Source of the DNA: Prorocentrum cordatum
Taxonomy: Eukaryota > Sar > Dinophyceae > Prorocentrales > Prorocentraceae
DNA: 64,000 nt
Reading direction: 5' to 3'
Assembly (NCBI GenBank): GCA_963575745.1
Contig: CAUYUJ010014603.1
Span: 119,552-183,551, forward strand
Below are positions 1-11,583 of the stretch, one piece after another. The notes beneath the pieces are model-generated. The model made no database searches and was not told the origin of the DNA. It saw only the letters and a list, made by a program, of their open reading frames with translations. Made by a program: the position numbers and the translations under genes. The number at the start of each line of letters is the position of its first letter. The first letter of the stretch is position 1.

Positions 1-475
1 GACGACGACGACTGACGACGACGACGACGACGACGACAACGGGCGACGACGACAATGACGACGACGACGGACGACGACGACGGACGACGACGTCGGACGA
101 TGACGACGGCGAAGACGACAACGGCGACGACGAATGCGAAGAGGGGCGACGACGACGGTGATGGACGACGACGACGACCACGACGACGGAAGAAGACGAC
201 GACGACGACGGGAGACGACGGCGAGCGACGACGAACGGGCGACGACGGGAGACGACGGACGACGACGACGACGACGACGACAACGGACAACGACGGACGA
301 CGACGACGACGGTGGACGACGACGACGACGGACGACGACGATGGCGGACGACGACGACGACGGACGACGACGATGACGGACGACGACGACGACGTCGGAC
401 GACGACGGACGGACGGACGAACGGACGACGGACGGCAGCGGACGACGACGACGCGACGACGACGACGACGACGAC
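1..475 (+). repeat. GAC-triplet microsatellite
   Basis: Degenerate GAC/GGAC triplet tract. All open frames across it are poly-Asp, poly-Arg or poly-Thr translations of the repeat and are not genes. Its reverse complement is the GTC tract at about 12.33-12.82 kb, so it is the outer end of the left arm of the giant inverted repeat. It reaches the window edge, so its true left end is not seen. Confidence 0.95.
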
Positions 476-925
476 GAGAAGAAGAAAAGGAGGGGGACGG
501 GGGGGCCGACGAGGGGGAAGAGGAGGAGGAGGAGGAGGAGGAAGGAGGAGGAGGAGGAGGAGAAGGAGGAGGAGGAAGGGAGGAGGAGGGGGAGGAGGGG
601 GGGAGGAGGAGGAGGAGGAGGGGGAGGAGGACGGGAGCAGGAGGAGGAGAAGGAAGAGGAGAAGGAGGAGGAGAAGGACGGAAAGAGGAGGTGGGAGGAG
701 GAAGAGGAGGAGGGGGGGGAGGAGAGTGAGGAGGAGGAGGAGGAGGAGGAGGAGAGAGGAGGAGGAGGAGGTGGAGGAGGAGGAGGAGGAGGAGGGGGAA
801 GACGAGGAGGAGGAGGAGGAAGAGGAGGAGAAGGAGGCAGACGACTATGAGGATAAGCAAAAGGTGGAGGAGGGGAAGGAGGAGGAGCAGGAGGAGGAGG
901 AGTAGGAGGAGGAGGAGGAGGAGGG
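476..925 (+). repeat. GGA-triplet microsatellite
   Basis: Purine-only GGA/GAG tract on this strand. It is mirrored as a CTC tract at about 11.89-12.33 kb in the right arm. The encoded poly-Glu/Arg/Gly frames are repeat translations. Confidence 0.95.
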
Positions 926-1560
926 AGACGCGACGACTCATAGATCCGAGAATGTGTTTTTTTCCATTGGTTATCATCCTTCTGAGCTTTTGACTACGAG
1001 GCCCGTCGTCGGGCGCAGGGGTCATCGAACATGGCTCCAGGGCGAAAAACCACTCCCGGGGAGACGACCGCGACGACCCAGAGAACCGAGGATTTTTTTT
1101 TGTTTTTCAAACTGGCGTTTTTTTCCTGGATTTCGCCACGCGGGGCCCGTCGTCGGGCCCGAGGCCATCGAGAGGGGCTTCGGGGCGAAAAAGTACTCCC
1201 AGGGAGAGGGCGGGACCTCTGGGGCCGCGGATTGAAAACGACGACGACGACGACGACGACGACGACCCGCAGATCCGAGGATGTGATTTCTTCATTATGG
1301 CGGTGTGTTCTTGGATTTCGGCGCGCGGAGCCCGTCGTCGGGCCTGGGGGCCATTGAAAAGGGTTCAGGGGCGAAAAACCACTCCCGGCGAAGGGGCGGG
1401 ACCTTTGGGCCCGCGGGTCGAAAACGACGACGACGACCACGACGACCCAGAGATCCGAGGATGTGATGTTTTCAATCAGGCGCTTTTTCTTGGATTTTGG
1501 CCTGCGGGGCCCGTCGGGCACGGATCTCTGGGGGCGACGACGACGCTCGCCAAGCGTTGT
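925..1560 (+). repeat. Diverged tandem repeat, about four units of 150-190 bp
   Basis: Each unit has a CCCGTCGTCGGGC-like hairpin, a GGCGAAAAACCACTCCCGG block, a run of GAC triplets and the phrase GATCCGAGGATGTG. The phrase recurs near 935, 1085, 1272 and 1452. The reverse-complement series is at about 11290-11880. No coding evidence. Confidence 0.7.
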
Positions 1561-1642
1561 CCCCCCCCGGATCCAGGCCCCCGGAAGCCACCGAAATTAT
1601 TGAAGGCCCCTGGAGGCCGGAGGGGACAACGCTTGCTCGCGG
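1545..1642. repeat. Small inverted-repeat element
   Basis: About 95 bp bounded by AAGCGTTGTCCCC on the left and its inverted form GGGGACAACGCTT on the right, with the stems continuing inward imperfectly. A mirrored copy is at about 11175-11275 in the right arm. It looks like a short foldback element; no coding content. Confidence 0.6.
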
Positions 1643-1972
1643 TCGCGTCGTCGTCGCCGCCGCTGCTGCCGCGGCCGCCGCCAACGACGCGCCGCCGCCG
1701 CCGCCGCCGCACGGCCCGCACCGCGCGGCGGCGCGCGGCGCGGCCGCCCTGGACGACCGCAGCGGCCTCCTCCGCGACCTCGGAGGCCTGGCGCGGGGGG
1801 GGGCGCAGGGGGGCAGGGGGGTGGGCACAGGAGGGGGGCGAAGGTGCAAACGAGATCGCTTGGCGGTTCTGGCGGCGCGATGCTTTCTAGCAAACGGGAG
1901 GTTGCATTTGAGACGCGTTTTGTTCCTCATCTCCAAGGATGGGGGGCGGGAGCACGGGGCAAAAAGGGCGCA

Positions 1973-2004
<32 letters not shown>

Positions 2005-2540
2005 AGGAGGAGGAGGAGGAGAAGGAGGAGGAGGAGAGAAGGAGGAGGAGGAGAAGAAAAAGGAGGAGGACGACAATTGTTTGACATCCGCGCGTCTGCC
2101 AAAGCCCAAGGCGCACGCTCTGGGGGGGCGGCGCATCCCTCCAAAGGGACGTGCAGGTGCACGAACAGGGCGCCAGCCCCAGGGAGAGCGAGCTGGCCGC
2201 CGGTGCGGCCCGCTGGAGAGAGAGAGAGAGCGGCGGCGGCGGCCAGTAGTAAAGTAAGAAGGAGAAGGAAAAAGAGGAGGAGGACGAGGAAGAGGAAGGG
2301 GAGGACGAGGAGGAGGAGAAGGAGGATAAGGAGGAGGAAGAGGAGGAGGAGGAGGAGGAGGAGGAGGAGAAAAAGGACGAGGAGGAGGAGGAAAAGGAGG
2401 AAGGAGGAGAGGATGAGGGGGAGGGGGAGGGGAGGAGGAAGAGGAGGAGGAAAAGGAGGAGGAGGAGGAGGAGGAGGAAGAGGAGGAGGAGGAGGAGGAG
2501 GACGAGGAGGAGGAGGAGGATATTGGCAAGGCGGGCCGTC
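1643..2540. other. GC-rich and GGA-rich filler
   Basis: CpG-rich sequence to about 1900, then GGA tracts at 1980-2070 and 2260-2520 separated by unique-looking DNA. No gene seen. The sequence is mirrored in the right arm at about 10280-11170. Confidence 0.7.
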
Positions 2541-2542
2541 CG

Positions 2543-2762
2543 CCCCAGGCGGCAAAGTCGGGCTGGTCGACATGGGGGGATAGCAGAAGGGAAAACAACG
2601 GGGGGTCTTGATAATCAGCTTACGTAGCTGGTTTTCCAAACGCCCCCCGGCGCCGGAGGCGGCTATGCATCGAGGAGCGGGCCCTTCGGCGGGGCCAGCT
2701 GCACGCAGCAGATTTCGCAACCCCCCTTCTCCCAATCCCTTCCATTCGTCTGGCCCGACGAA
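2543..2762. mobile_element. Inverted-repeat element, family O, copy 1
   Basis: Contains an AATCAGCT..AGCTGGTT hairpin and a GGGCCAGCTGCACGCAGC stretch. The ends resemble inverted forms of each other (GTCGGGCTGG on the left, GGCCCGAC on the right). It recurs inverted at about 10145-10345 and again, outside the palindrome, at about 21983-22185. The three-copy spread is what supports a mobile repeat. Confidence 0.6.
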
Positions 2763-2764
2763 TA

Positions 2765-3208
2765 GAGGAAGGGGGGGCGGAGGGAGTAGAGGGAGGAGGA
2801 GGAGGAGGAGGTGGAGGAGGAAGAGGAGGAGGGGGGGGGGGAGGACGGGGAGCAGGAGGAGGAGGAGGAGAAGGAGGGGTTTGCCTTGTGAGCATTGGCG
2901 ACCGCCACCAGGAGACGGTGCCAGGAGGAAGAGGATGAGGAGGGGAGGGAAGAGGGGAAAAGGGGTGGTGGTGAAGAGGAAACGTTCTAAACCAATCACG
3001 CCCTAAAGGGCTGGTGCGAATTACACATGATGGCTTGAATTGCCCAGGTGATGCATGTTTTCGAGATCGAGGCCGCGATCTCGTGGTTGCGAAGGCCAGA
3101 TTTGGCGCGCAGTCGCGGTGGCGCGTGCCGGGTGTAGACGGCGTCGGGGGCCAGCGCGGCGACCGGCGCTGTAACGCGCAGGGGGGGCTGCGGCGGCGGA
3201 GCATAGAC
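2765..3208. other. GGA tract plus non-coding spacer
   Basis: 2765-2960 is a GGA-rich tract. From 2960 to 3208 the sequence is non-repetitive within the arm but is mirrored at about 9590-9845. No gene seen. Confidence 0.6.
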
Positions 3209-3431
3209 ACCTCCTAGATGGGCCCGAGTAGACGGGTCGGAACATATCGCCGCATCGCCGATACATCGGCGAAACATCGGCGATGCATCAGCGATGCATC
3301 AAAGACGCCAGCGGTGCATCGGCGACGTCGGCGCGACGCAAATCAGGCTCCGCATCGAACCGCGTCGGCGATGCATCGGCGATGCAGCGTGATCCTCCGA
3401 CCCCATCTACTCCGACCCCGCTCAGGAGGCT
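3209..3431. mobile_element. Inverted-repeat element, family K, copy 1
   Basis: Ends are CCTCCTAGATGGG on the left and a related inverted form (CTCAGGAGG) on the right. The interior is made of palindromic CGCCGATGCATCGGCG-type words. Other copies are 9372-9592 (inverted, in the right arm) and about 61718-61896, which is outside the palindrome and shows the unit is dispersed. Confidence 0.65.
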
Positions 3432-4110
3432 TAGAGAGATACCACCGCGAAGTTGAGGGGGGCACGCGGTGGATAAGCAGCATGATGATGAGGAGGGGCG
3501 CAGGCGGCGTAGGAGGGAGGTGGAGGCACGCTGGCAAGATACCGCCCGTCAGGAGAAGGTTCGTGAAAAGGGCTTGGCTTCTTGCCGCCAGGTTCTGGGC
3601 CGAGAGCGGTTGCGCTTGAGTGGCCTCTTCTTCCTCGCGCGCCTCGATGGGAGCATGTCCCAACCTTGCAAATGAGGAAGAAACCGCCCGTCAAACGCAG
3701 CCGCCCCCGGCGCGCAACCTGGCGGTGAGAAGCCAAGCGCACTTCAAGAGCAACTGGAACCTGCTGCTGTCGAGGCGCGTTTGGTTTTTTGCCGCCAGGC
3801 ACCGCGCCGAGAGCGGTTGCACTTGAGCGGCCTTTTCTGCCTCACGCTCTTCAAGGGCATCATGTTCCAAACCTGCAAGTGAGGAAGATAACACCTTTCA
3901 AATGCAACCGGTGCCAGCGGGCGATCACCAGCCCATCCAGAAACGACGCTCAGCCAAGTTGAGGTGATCAGGGATATTTCGGAATGAAGAGGGGCAGCCG
4001 TTATCGTTCGAAGGAGGAGGAGGAGGAGAAGGAGAATGGGGAGGAGGGTGGATGATGAAGAAGGGAAAAGGATGAGGAGCAGGCGGATGATGAGAGGAGG
4101 GGGGATGAGG
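3432..4110. repeat. Direct repeat of about 110 bp and non-coding sequence
   Basis: Two related direct copies begin near 3578 and 3783, each with GCCGAGAGCGGTTGC and a later GCAA(A/G)TGAGGAAG. Between them is an inverted partial copy of the first. 4012-4110 is GGA-rich. The block is mirrored at about 8690-9370. No gene seen. Confidence 0.55.
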
Positions 4111-4189
4111 GAGGAGCGAGAAGCAGTAGGAGGAATGCCTCTTGGATATCTCTTGGAAGGCGCCGGCGTTCCCTTGGCGGCCCCCGGGA

Positions 4190-6085
4190 CCTCTTGGGGC
4201 GTCTCGGGTGCTTCTGAAGGGCCGCTTGGGGGCCATTTGGGGGCGTTTGGGGGGCCTCGCGTGGCCTCTTGGGGCCATATTTGGGCCTTGTCGGGGGCCT
4301 CGGAGGCATTCATGGGACCATCTTGGAACACATCGATCAAAAGGGGGGGGATACCTTATTTTGCGGCGCCCCTCTTGAGCCACAGTCGCTTGTTGGGGGC
4401 CTCTTGAGGAGCTCTCTGGGCGCGCTTGTGCGCTCTCGGGGCCGCTTTGGGGCAATCTTGGGCGTCTATTTGAGCCCCCGTGGGACATCTTGGAGCCATC
4501 CGGAGGCCCCGGGAGCCCATCGGAAGCGAAAGAGGGAGAACACAACAATCTGCGACTTTCTTTCATGTTTCAAGGAGGCATTGGACATCGTAGGGGCCTC
4601 TTTGGGGTCTCCGTGGCCACTTGGACCCATCTTGGGGCCAATATGGTCTCTTTCGGAGGCCTCTTGGGGGCCAGGTTGGGCCAACCTTTTGGTATTTTGC
4701 TTCATCTTGGAAGCCATCTTGAAGCATCTGGGGCCCTCTCGGGGCCCTCTTGGGCCAAACGCTTCCCAAGGCCGCAACCGAAAAAGCACACACAAATCAA
4801 AGTCCCGGTGTTTTTTTTTCGGTTCTTTCGTTTATCCATGAGGAGAGGTCCTTAGTCAGGGCCCCTCTCTGGGGCCTTTCATATCGCATTGCGTGTCCCT
4901 CCCAGGGCCGTCTTGGGCCCTGCTTGGCCCCCTCTTGGGGCCCTTCTCGGGCCTTCGTGGCGCCATCTTGAGGCCTGGGAAGGCAATCGGAAGTGAGCGG
5001 GCGATATCCCCAAAGTTGTTGCTTTAGGGGTTGGAAGGATTTGGGCTTCTTGTGGGCCTCCTGGATTTGGGCTACGTGGCAACCTGGACACGTCTTGAAG
5101 CGATATTGGGGCCTCTTGGAACTTGTTGGAAACCTCTTGGGGCGTCTCGGGTGCTTCTGAAAGGGCCGCTTGGGGGCCACTTGGGGGCGTTTGGGGGGCC
5201 TCGCGTGGCCTCTTGGGGCCATATTTGGGCGTTGTCGGGAGCCTTGGAGGCGTTATTGGGGCCATCTTGGAACATATCGATCAAATGGGGATCCTTATTT
5301 TGCGGCACCCCTCTTGAGCCACAGTCGCTTGTTAGGGGCCTCTTGAGGAGCTCTCTGGGTGCGCTTGTGCGCTCTCGGGGCCGCTTCGGGGCAACCTTAG
5401 GCGTCTATTTGAGCCCCCGTGGGACATCTTGGAGCCATCCGGAGGCCCCGGGAGCCCATCGGAAGCGAAAGAGGGAGAACACAACAATCTGCGATATTTT
5501 CTTTCAAGTTTCAGAGAGGAATTGGGCATCGTAGGGGCCTCTTTGGGGTCTCCGTGGCCACTTGGACCCATATTGGGGCCAACATGGTCTCTTTCGGAGG
5601 CCTCTTGGGGGCCAGGTTGGGCCAACATTTTGGTATTTTGCGCCATCTTGGAGGCCATCTTGAAGCATCTGGGGCCCTCTCGGGGCCCTCTTCGGCCAAA
5701 CGCTTCTCGAGGCCGCAACCGAAAAAGCCCACACCAATCAAAGTCCCGGTGTTTTTCGGTTCTTTCGTTGATCCATGAGGAGAGGTCCTTAATCAGGGCC
5801 CCCCTTCTGGGGCCTCTAATGTCGCATTGCGTGTCCCTCCCACGGCCGTCTCGGGCCCTGCTTGGCCCCCTCTTGGGGCCCTTTTCGGGCCTTCGCGGTG
5901 CCATCTTGAGGCTTGGGGAGGCAATCGGAAGTGAACAGGCGAAATCCCCAAAGTTGTTGCTTTAGGTGTTGGAAGGATTTGGGTTTCTTGTGGGCCTCCT
6001 GGATTTGGGCTACGTGGCAACCTGGACACGTCTTGAATCGATATTGGGGCCCCTTGGAACCTGTTGGAAACCATCTTGGGCAGTA
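4190..6085 (+). repeat. Tandem duplication of a ~940-bp GGCCCC-rich unit
   Basis: The block 4190-5130 is repeated at 5130-6085. Shared anchors are CTTGGGGCGTCTCGGG (near 4195 and 5143), the CTTGAGCCACAGTCGCTTG phrase (about 4375 and 5322) and GGAAGCGAAAGAGGGAG (about 4520 and 5460). The right arm holds only about 1.2 copies (7490-8660). The right-arm end near 7700 matches the second left copy (TTGAATCGATATTGG) better than the first, so the arms differ by one unit. The frames across it are repeat translations. Confidence 0.8.
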
Positions 6086-6125
6086 ATTTCCTTGGGCGCA
6101 AGGGTTCTTATTAGAGGGAGCGGGT

Positions 6126-6930
6126 CGTGCCAGAGGGAGCCGGATGGCTCACGACAACCGCCGGCGCTGGCGGTTGTCGTGAGCCACCCGGCTCCCTCTG
6201 ACAACCCTCAGACCCGAACGCCGGCTGCCCTGAGCAAGTGGGCAATTCTGCCCACTTGCTCGCGGCAACCGCCAGTGCCGGCGGCTGTCGTGAGCCACTC
6301 GCCGCTGTCGCTCCGGGGTGCCAGCAGGCATCCCTCCAGAGAGAAAGTTGGCCTTGGAGCTTCAGTGGGGGGTGGCTCACGACAACCTCCAGTGCCGGCG
6401 GTTGCCGCGAGCAAGTGGGCAGATTGCCCACTTGCTCAGGGCAGCCCGCGTTCGGGTCTGAGGGTAGTCAGATGGGGCCGGGTGGCTCACGACAACCGCC
6501 AGCGCCGGCGGTTGTCGTGAGCCACCCGGCTCCAACTGGACAGCACCGTGGCCTCCTCTAAGCAGCCCTTTTGCCAAAGGGAACCGGGTGGCTCACGACA
6601 ACCTCCAGCGCCGGCGGTTGTCGTGAGCCACCCTGCTCCCTCTGGGCAGCTCCCTGGCTCCCTCTGGGCAGCACCCTGTGCCAAAGGGAGCCGGGTGGCT
6701 CACGACAACCGCCAGCGCCGGCGGTTGTCGTGAGCCATCCGGCTCCCTCTGGGCAGCTCCCTGGCCCCCTCTGGGCAGCACCCTGTGCCAAAGGGGGCCG
6801 GGTGGCTCACGACAACCGCCAGCGCCGGCGGTTGTCGCGAGCCATCCGGCTCCCTCTGGCCCCCCCTCTATAGCAGCACCCTTTGCCATAGGGAGCCGGG
6901 TGGCTCACGACGACCGCCAGCGCGCAGGGG
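6126..6930. repeat. Array of ~55-bp hairpin palindromes
   Basis: The motif GTGGCTCACGACAACCGCC followed within a few bases by its inverse (GGCGGTTGTCGTGAGCCAC) occurs about eight times. The later units are spaced 107, 107 and 98 bp apart (GCCAAAGGG or GCCATAGGG starts at 6573, 6680, 6787 and 6885). The first four form a larger palindrome of their own: 6208-6264 is the inverse of 6407-6462. The array sits at the centre of the giant inverted repeat and is truncated at 6930. Confidence 0.9.
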
Positions 6931-6959
6931 CGGAAGGGAGGAGTGGGAGGGAGGAGGTG

Positions 6960-7053
6960 GGAAAAAGAATGACGCCACCGCCGGCGTTGCCGCTGCCGGC
7001 GTCCCCGCCGCCATCGGCGTCGCCGCCGCTGCTGGCGTCGCCCCACCGCCGCC

Positions 7054-7117
<64 letters not shown>

Positions 7118-7331
7118 CCTCCGACGTCGCCGTCTTCGTGCACCGCTGCCGTCGCTGTAGTCGTCGCCGCCGCTTTCGTCATCGCCGTAGCCGTCGCCGC
7201 TGCTGTCGCCGCGAGCGTCGTCGTCGTCGTCGTCGCCGCCGCCGTCATCGTCGTCGTCGCCGTCGCCCGCTGCCGTTGCCGCTGCCGGCGTCCCCGCCGC
7301 CGTCATCGTCGCCGCCGCTGCTGGCGTCGCC

Positions 7332-7364
<33 letters not shown>

Positions 7365-7490
7365 GTCGCCGTCGTCGCCTTCTTCGTCGCCGTCGTCGTC
7401 GCCACCGCCGTCACCGTCGTCGTCGTCGCCGCCTTCGTCGTCGCCGTCGTCGTCGCCGCCGCCGCCCCCGTCGCCGTCGCCGTCCATTGA
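6960..7490 (+). repeat. GTC/GCC triplet tract
   Basis: Degenerate GTC, GCC and CGC triplets with a pure GTC run near 7060-7110. The open frames are poly-Ser/Val/Arg translations. It separates the hairpin array from the right arm. Confidence 0.9.
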
Positions 7491-10400
7491 GGGGCGCCGC
7501 AAAATAAGGATCCCCCCTCTTTGATCGATCTGTTACAAAATGGTGCCAATAATGCCTCCAAGGCCCCCGACAAGGCCCAAAGATGGCCCCGAGAGGCCAC
7601 GCGAGGCCCCCCAAACGCCCCCAAATGGCCCCCAAACGGCCCTTCAGAAGCACCCGACACGCCCCAAGAGGTTTCCAACAGGTTCCAAGAGGCCCCAAGA
7701 TCGATTCAAGACGTGTCCAGGTTGCCACGTAGCCCAAATCCGGGAGGCCCACAAGAAGCCCAAATCCTTCCAACACCTAAAGCAACAACTTTGGGGATTT
7801 CGCTCGTTCACTTCCGATTGCCTTCCCAGGCCTCAAGATGGCGCCACGAAGGCCCGAGAAGGGCCCCAAGAGGGGGCCAAGCAGGGCCCAAGACGGCCCT
7901 GGGAGGGACACGCAATGCGACATTAGAGGCCCCAGAAGGGGAACCCTGATCAAGGACCCCTCCTCATGGATCAACGAACGAACCGAAAAACACTGGGACT
8001 TTGATTGGTGCGGGCTTTTTCGGTTGCGGCCTAGGGAAGCGTTTGGCCCAAGAGGGCCCCGAGAGGGCCCCAGATGCTTCAAGATGGCCTCCAAGATGGC
8101 GCAAAATGCCAAAAGGTTGGCCCAACCTGGCCCCCAAGAGGCCTCCGAGAGAAACCATATTGGCCCCGAGATGGGTCCAAGTGGCCACGGAGACCCCAAA
8201 GAGGCCCCTACGATGCCAAATTCCTTTTTGAAGCTTGAAGGAAAATCGCAGATTGTTGTGTACTCGCTCTTTCGATTCCGATGGGCTCCCGGGGCCTCCG
8301 GATGGCTCCAATATGTCCCACGGGGGCTCAAATAGACGCCCAATATTGCCCCAAAGCGGCCCCGAGAGCGCACAAACGCACCCAGAGAGCGCCTCGTGAG
8401 GCCCCCAACAAGCGATTGTGGCTCAAGAGGGGCGCCGTGAAATAAGGACCCCCCCCTCTCTGATCGATCCGTTCCAAAATTGTCGCAAGAGTGCCTCCAA
8501 AGCCCCCGACAAGGCCCAAATATGGCCCCAAGAGGCCGCGCGAGGCCACCCAAACGCCCCCAAATGGTCCCCAAACGGCCCTTCAGAAACACCCGACACG
8601 CCCCAAGAGGTCCCGGGGGCCGCCAAGAGAACGCCAACGCCTTCCAAGATATGTCCAACAGGAATTCCTCCTGCTGCTTCTCGCTCCTCCCTCATCCCCC
8701 CTCCTCTCATCATCCGCCTGCTCCTCATCCTTTTCCCTTCTTCATCAGCAATCCTCCTCTTCCCCATTATCCTTCTCCTCTTCCTCCTCCTTCGACCGAT
8801 AACGGCTGCCCCTCTTCGTTCCGACATATCCCTGATCACCTCAACTCGGCTGGGCGTCGTTTCTGGATGGGCTGGTGATCGCGCGCCGGCACCGGTTGCA
8901 TTTGAAAGGCGTTATCTTCCTCACTTGCAGGTTTGGAACATGATGCCCTTGAAGAGCGCGAGGCAGAAAAGGCCGCTCAAGTGCAACCGTTCTTGGCGCG
9001 GGGCCCGGCGGCAAAAAAAAAAAAACGCGCCTCGACAGCGGCAGGTTCCAGCTGCTCTTGAAGTGCGCTTGGCTTCTCACCACCAGGTTGCGCGCCGGGG
9101 GCGGCTGCGTTTGACGGGCGGTTTCTTCCTCATTTGCAAAATTGGGACATGCTCCCATCGAGGCGCGCGACATAGAAAAGGCCACTCAAGTGGAACCGCT
9201 CTCGGCCCAGAATCTGGCGACAAGAGACCAAGCCCTTGTCGCGAGCATTATCCTAACGGGCGGTATCTTGCCAGCGTGCCTCCACCTCCCTCCTGCGCCG
9301 GCTGCGCCCCTCATCCTTATGCTGCTCATCCACCGCGTGCCCCCCTCAACTTCGCGACGGTTTCTCTCTGAGCCTCCTGCGTGGGGTCGGAGTAGATGGG
9401 GTCGGAGGATCACGCTGCATAGCCGATGCATCGCCGATGCGGTTCGATGCGGAGCCTGATTTGCGTCGCGCCGACGTCGCCGATGCACCGCCGGCGTCTT
9501 TGATGCATCGCTTGTGCGTCGCCGATGTTTCGCCGATGTATCGGCGATGCGGCGAGATCCTCCGACCCATCTACTCGGGCCCATCTAGGAGGTGTCCATG
9601 CTCCGCCGCCGCAGTCCCCCCTGCGCGTTACAGCGCTGGTCGCCGCGCTGGCCCCCGACGCCGTCTACGCCTGGCACGCGCCAGCGCGACTGCGCGCCAA
9701 ATCTGGCTTTCGCAACCGCGAGATCGCGGGCTCGATATCGAAAACATGCATCACCTGGGTAATTCAAGCCATCGCATGCAATTCGCACCAGCCCTTAAAG
9801 GCGTGATTGGTTGACAACGTTTCCCTTTCACCACCGCCCCTTTCCCCTCCTCCTTCTCCTCCCCCTCCTCCTCCTCCTCCTCCTCCTCCTCCTCCTCCTC
9901 CTCCTCCTCCCCGTCCTCCTCTTCCTCCTCCTCCTCCTGGCACAGTCTCCTGGTGGTGGTCGCCAGTGTTCGCAGGGCAGACCCCTCCTCCTCCTCCTCC
10001 TCCTTCCCCTCCTTCCCCTTCTCCCCCCCCTCCTCCTCCTCTTCCTCCTCCCCCTCTCCATCCTCCTCCTCTTCCTCCTCCTCCTCCTCCTTTTCCTCCC
10101 CCTCCTCCCTCTACTCCTTCTACTCCCCCCCCTCTTCGATGTGTCGGGCCGGACGAATGGAAGGGATTGGGAACAAGGGGGGGGGGTGCGAAATCTGTTG
10201 CATGCAGCTGGCCCCACCGAAGGGCCCACCCGTCGAAGCATAGCCCCCTCTGGCGCCGGGGGGCGCCAGGAAAATCAGCTACGCGAGCTGATTCTCAAGG
10301 CCCCCCTTTGCTATGCCTTTTGCTATCCCCCCCTTTCGACCAACCCGGCTTTGCCGCGTGGGGCGGACGGCGCGCCTTGCCTTTCGGCCTCTTCCCCTAT

Positions 10401-11551
10401 CCTTCGTCCGCCGCCAATATCCTCCTCCTCCCCGTCCCCCCCTCCGTCTCCTCCCCCTCCCCCCCCTCCCCCTCCTCCTCCTTTTCCTCCTCCTCCCCCT
10501 CCCCCTCATCCTCTCCTCCTTTCCTCCTCCTCCTCCTCCTCCTCCTCATCCTCCTCCTGTTTTTCCTTTTACTTCAATGCTGGCCGCCGCCGCTCTCTCT
10601 CCAGTGGGCCGGACCGGCGGCCAGCTCGGTCTCCCTGGTGCTGGCGCCCTGTTCGTGCACCTGCGCGTCCCTTTGGAGAGATGCGCCGATCCCCCAGAGC
10701 GTGCGCCCTGGGCCTTGGCAGACGCGCGGATGTCAAACAATTGTCGTCCTCCTCCTTTTTCTTCTCCTCCTCCTCCTCCTCCTTCTCCTCCTCCTCCTCC
10801 TTTTCCTCCTCCTCCTCCTCCTCCTCCTCTCCCCCCCTGCCCCCCATTTGCCCCGTGCCCCCGCCCCCCATCCTTGGAGATGAGGAACAAAACGCGTCTC
10901 AAATGCAACCTCCCGTTTGCTAGAAAACATCACGCCGCCAGAACCGCCAAGCGATCTCGTTTGCACCTTCGCTCCCCCCCTCTGCGCGCCACCCCCCCTG
11001 CCCCCCTGCGCCCCCCCCCCCCGCGCCAGGCCTCCGAGGTCCGCGGAGGAGGGCCGCTGCGTCGTCCAGGCTGCCGCGCCGCGCGCCGCGTGCGGCGCGG
11101 GCGCGTGCGGCGGCGGCGGCGGCGGCGGCGTCGCTGGCGGCGGCCGCGGCAGCAGCGGCGGCGACGACGACGCGACCGCGAGCAAGCGTTGTCCCCTCCG
11201 GCCTCCAGGGGCCTTCAATAATTTCGGTGGCTTCCCGGGGCCTGGATCCGGGGGGGGGCGACGCTTGCCGAGCGTCGTCGTCGTCCCCAGAGATCCGTGC
11301 CCGACGGGCCCCGCAGGCCAAAATCCAAGAAGGAGCGCCTGATTGAAAACATCACATCCTCGGATCTCTGGGTCGTCGTGGTCGTCGTCGTCGTTTTCGA
11401 CCCGCGGGCCCAAAGGTCCCGCCCCTTCACCGGGAGTTGTTTTTCGCCCCTGAACCCTTTTCAATGGCCCCCAGGCCCGGCGGCGGGCTCCGCGCGCCGA
11501 GATCCAAGAACAGACCGCCATAATGAAGAAATCACATCCTCGGATCTGTGG

Positions 11552-11583
<32 letters not shown>

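Larger units (their letters stand above)
1..5330 (+). repeat. Left arm of a giant imperfect inverted repeat
   Basis: This arm is the reverse complement of about 7490-12815. Anchors were checked by eye: 1339-1372 pairs with 11446-11479, 3213-3240 with 9563-9590, and about 4490-4530 with 8290-8330. Paired coordinates sum to about 12,803-12,820 throughout, so the order is collinear and the axis lies near 6.4 kb. The arms differ by substitutions, small indels and microsatellite length, so the duplication is not recent or has been diverging. The arm contains several smaller repeat families but no gene I can support. Confidence 0.9.
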
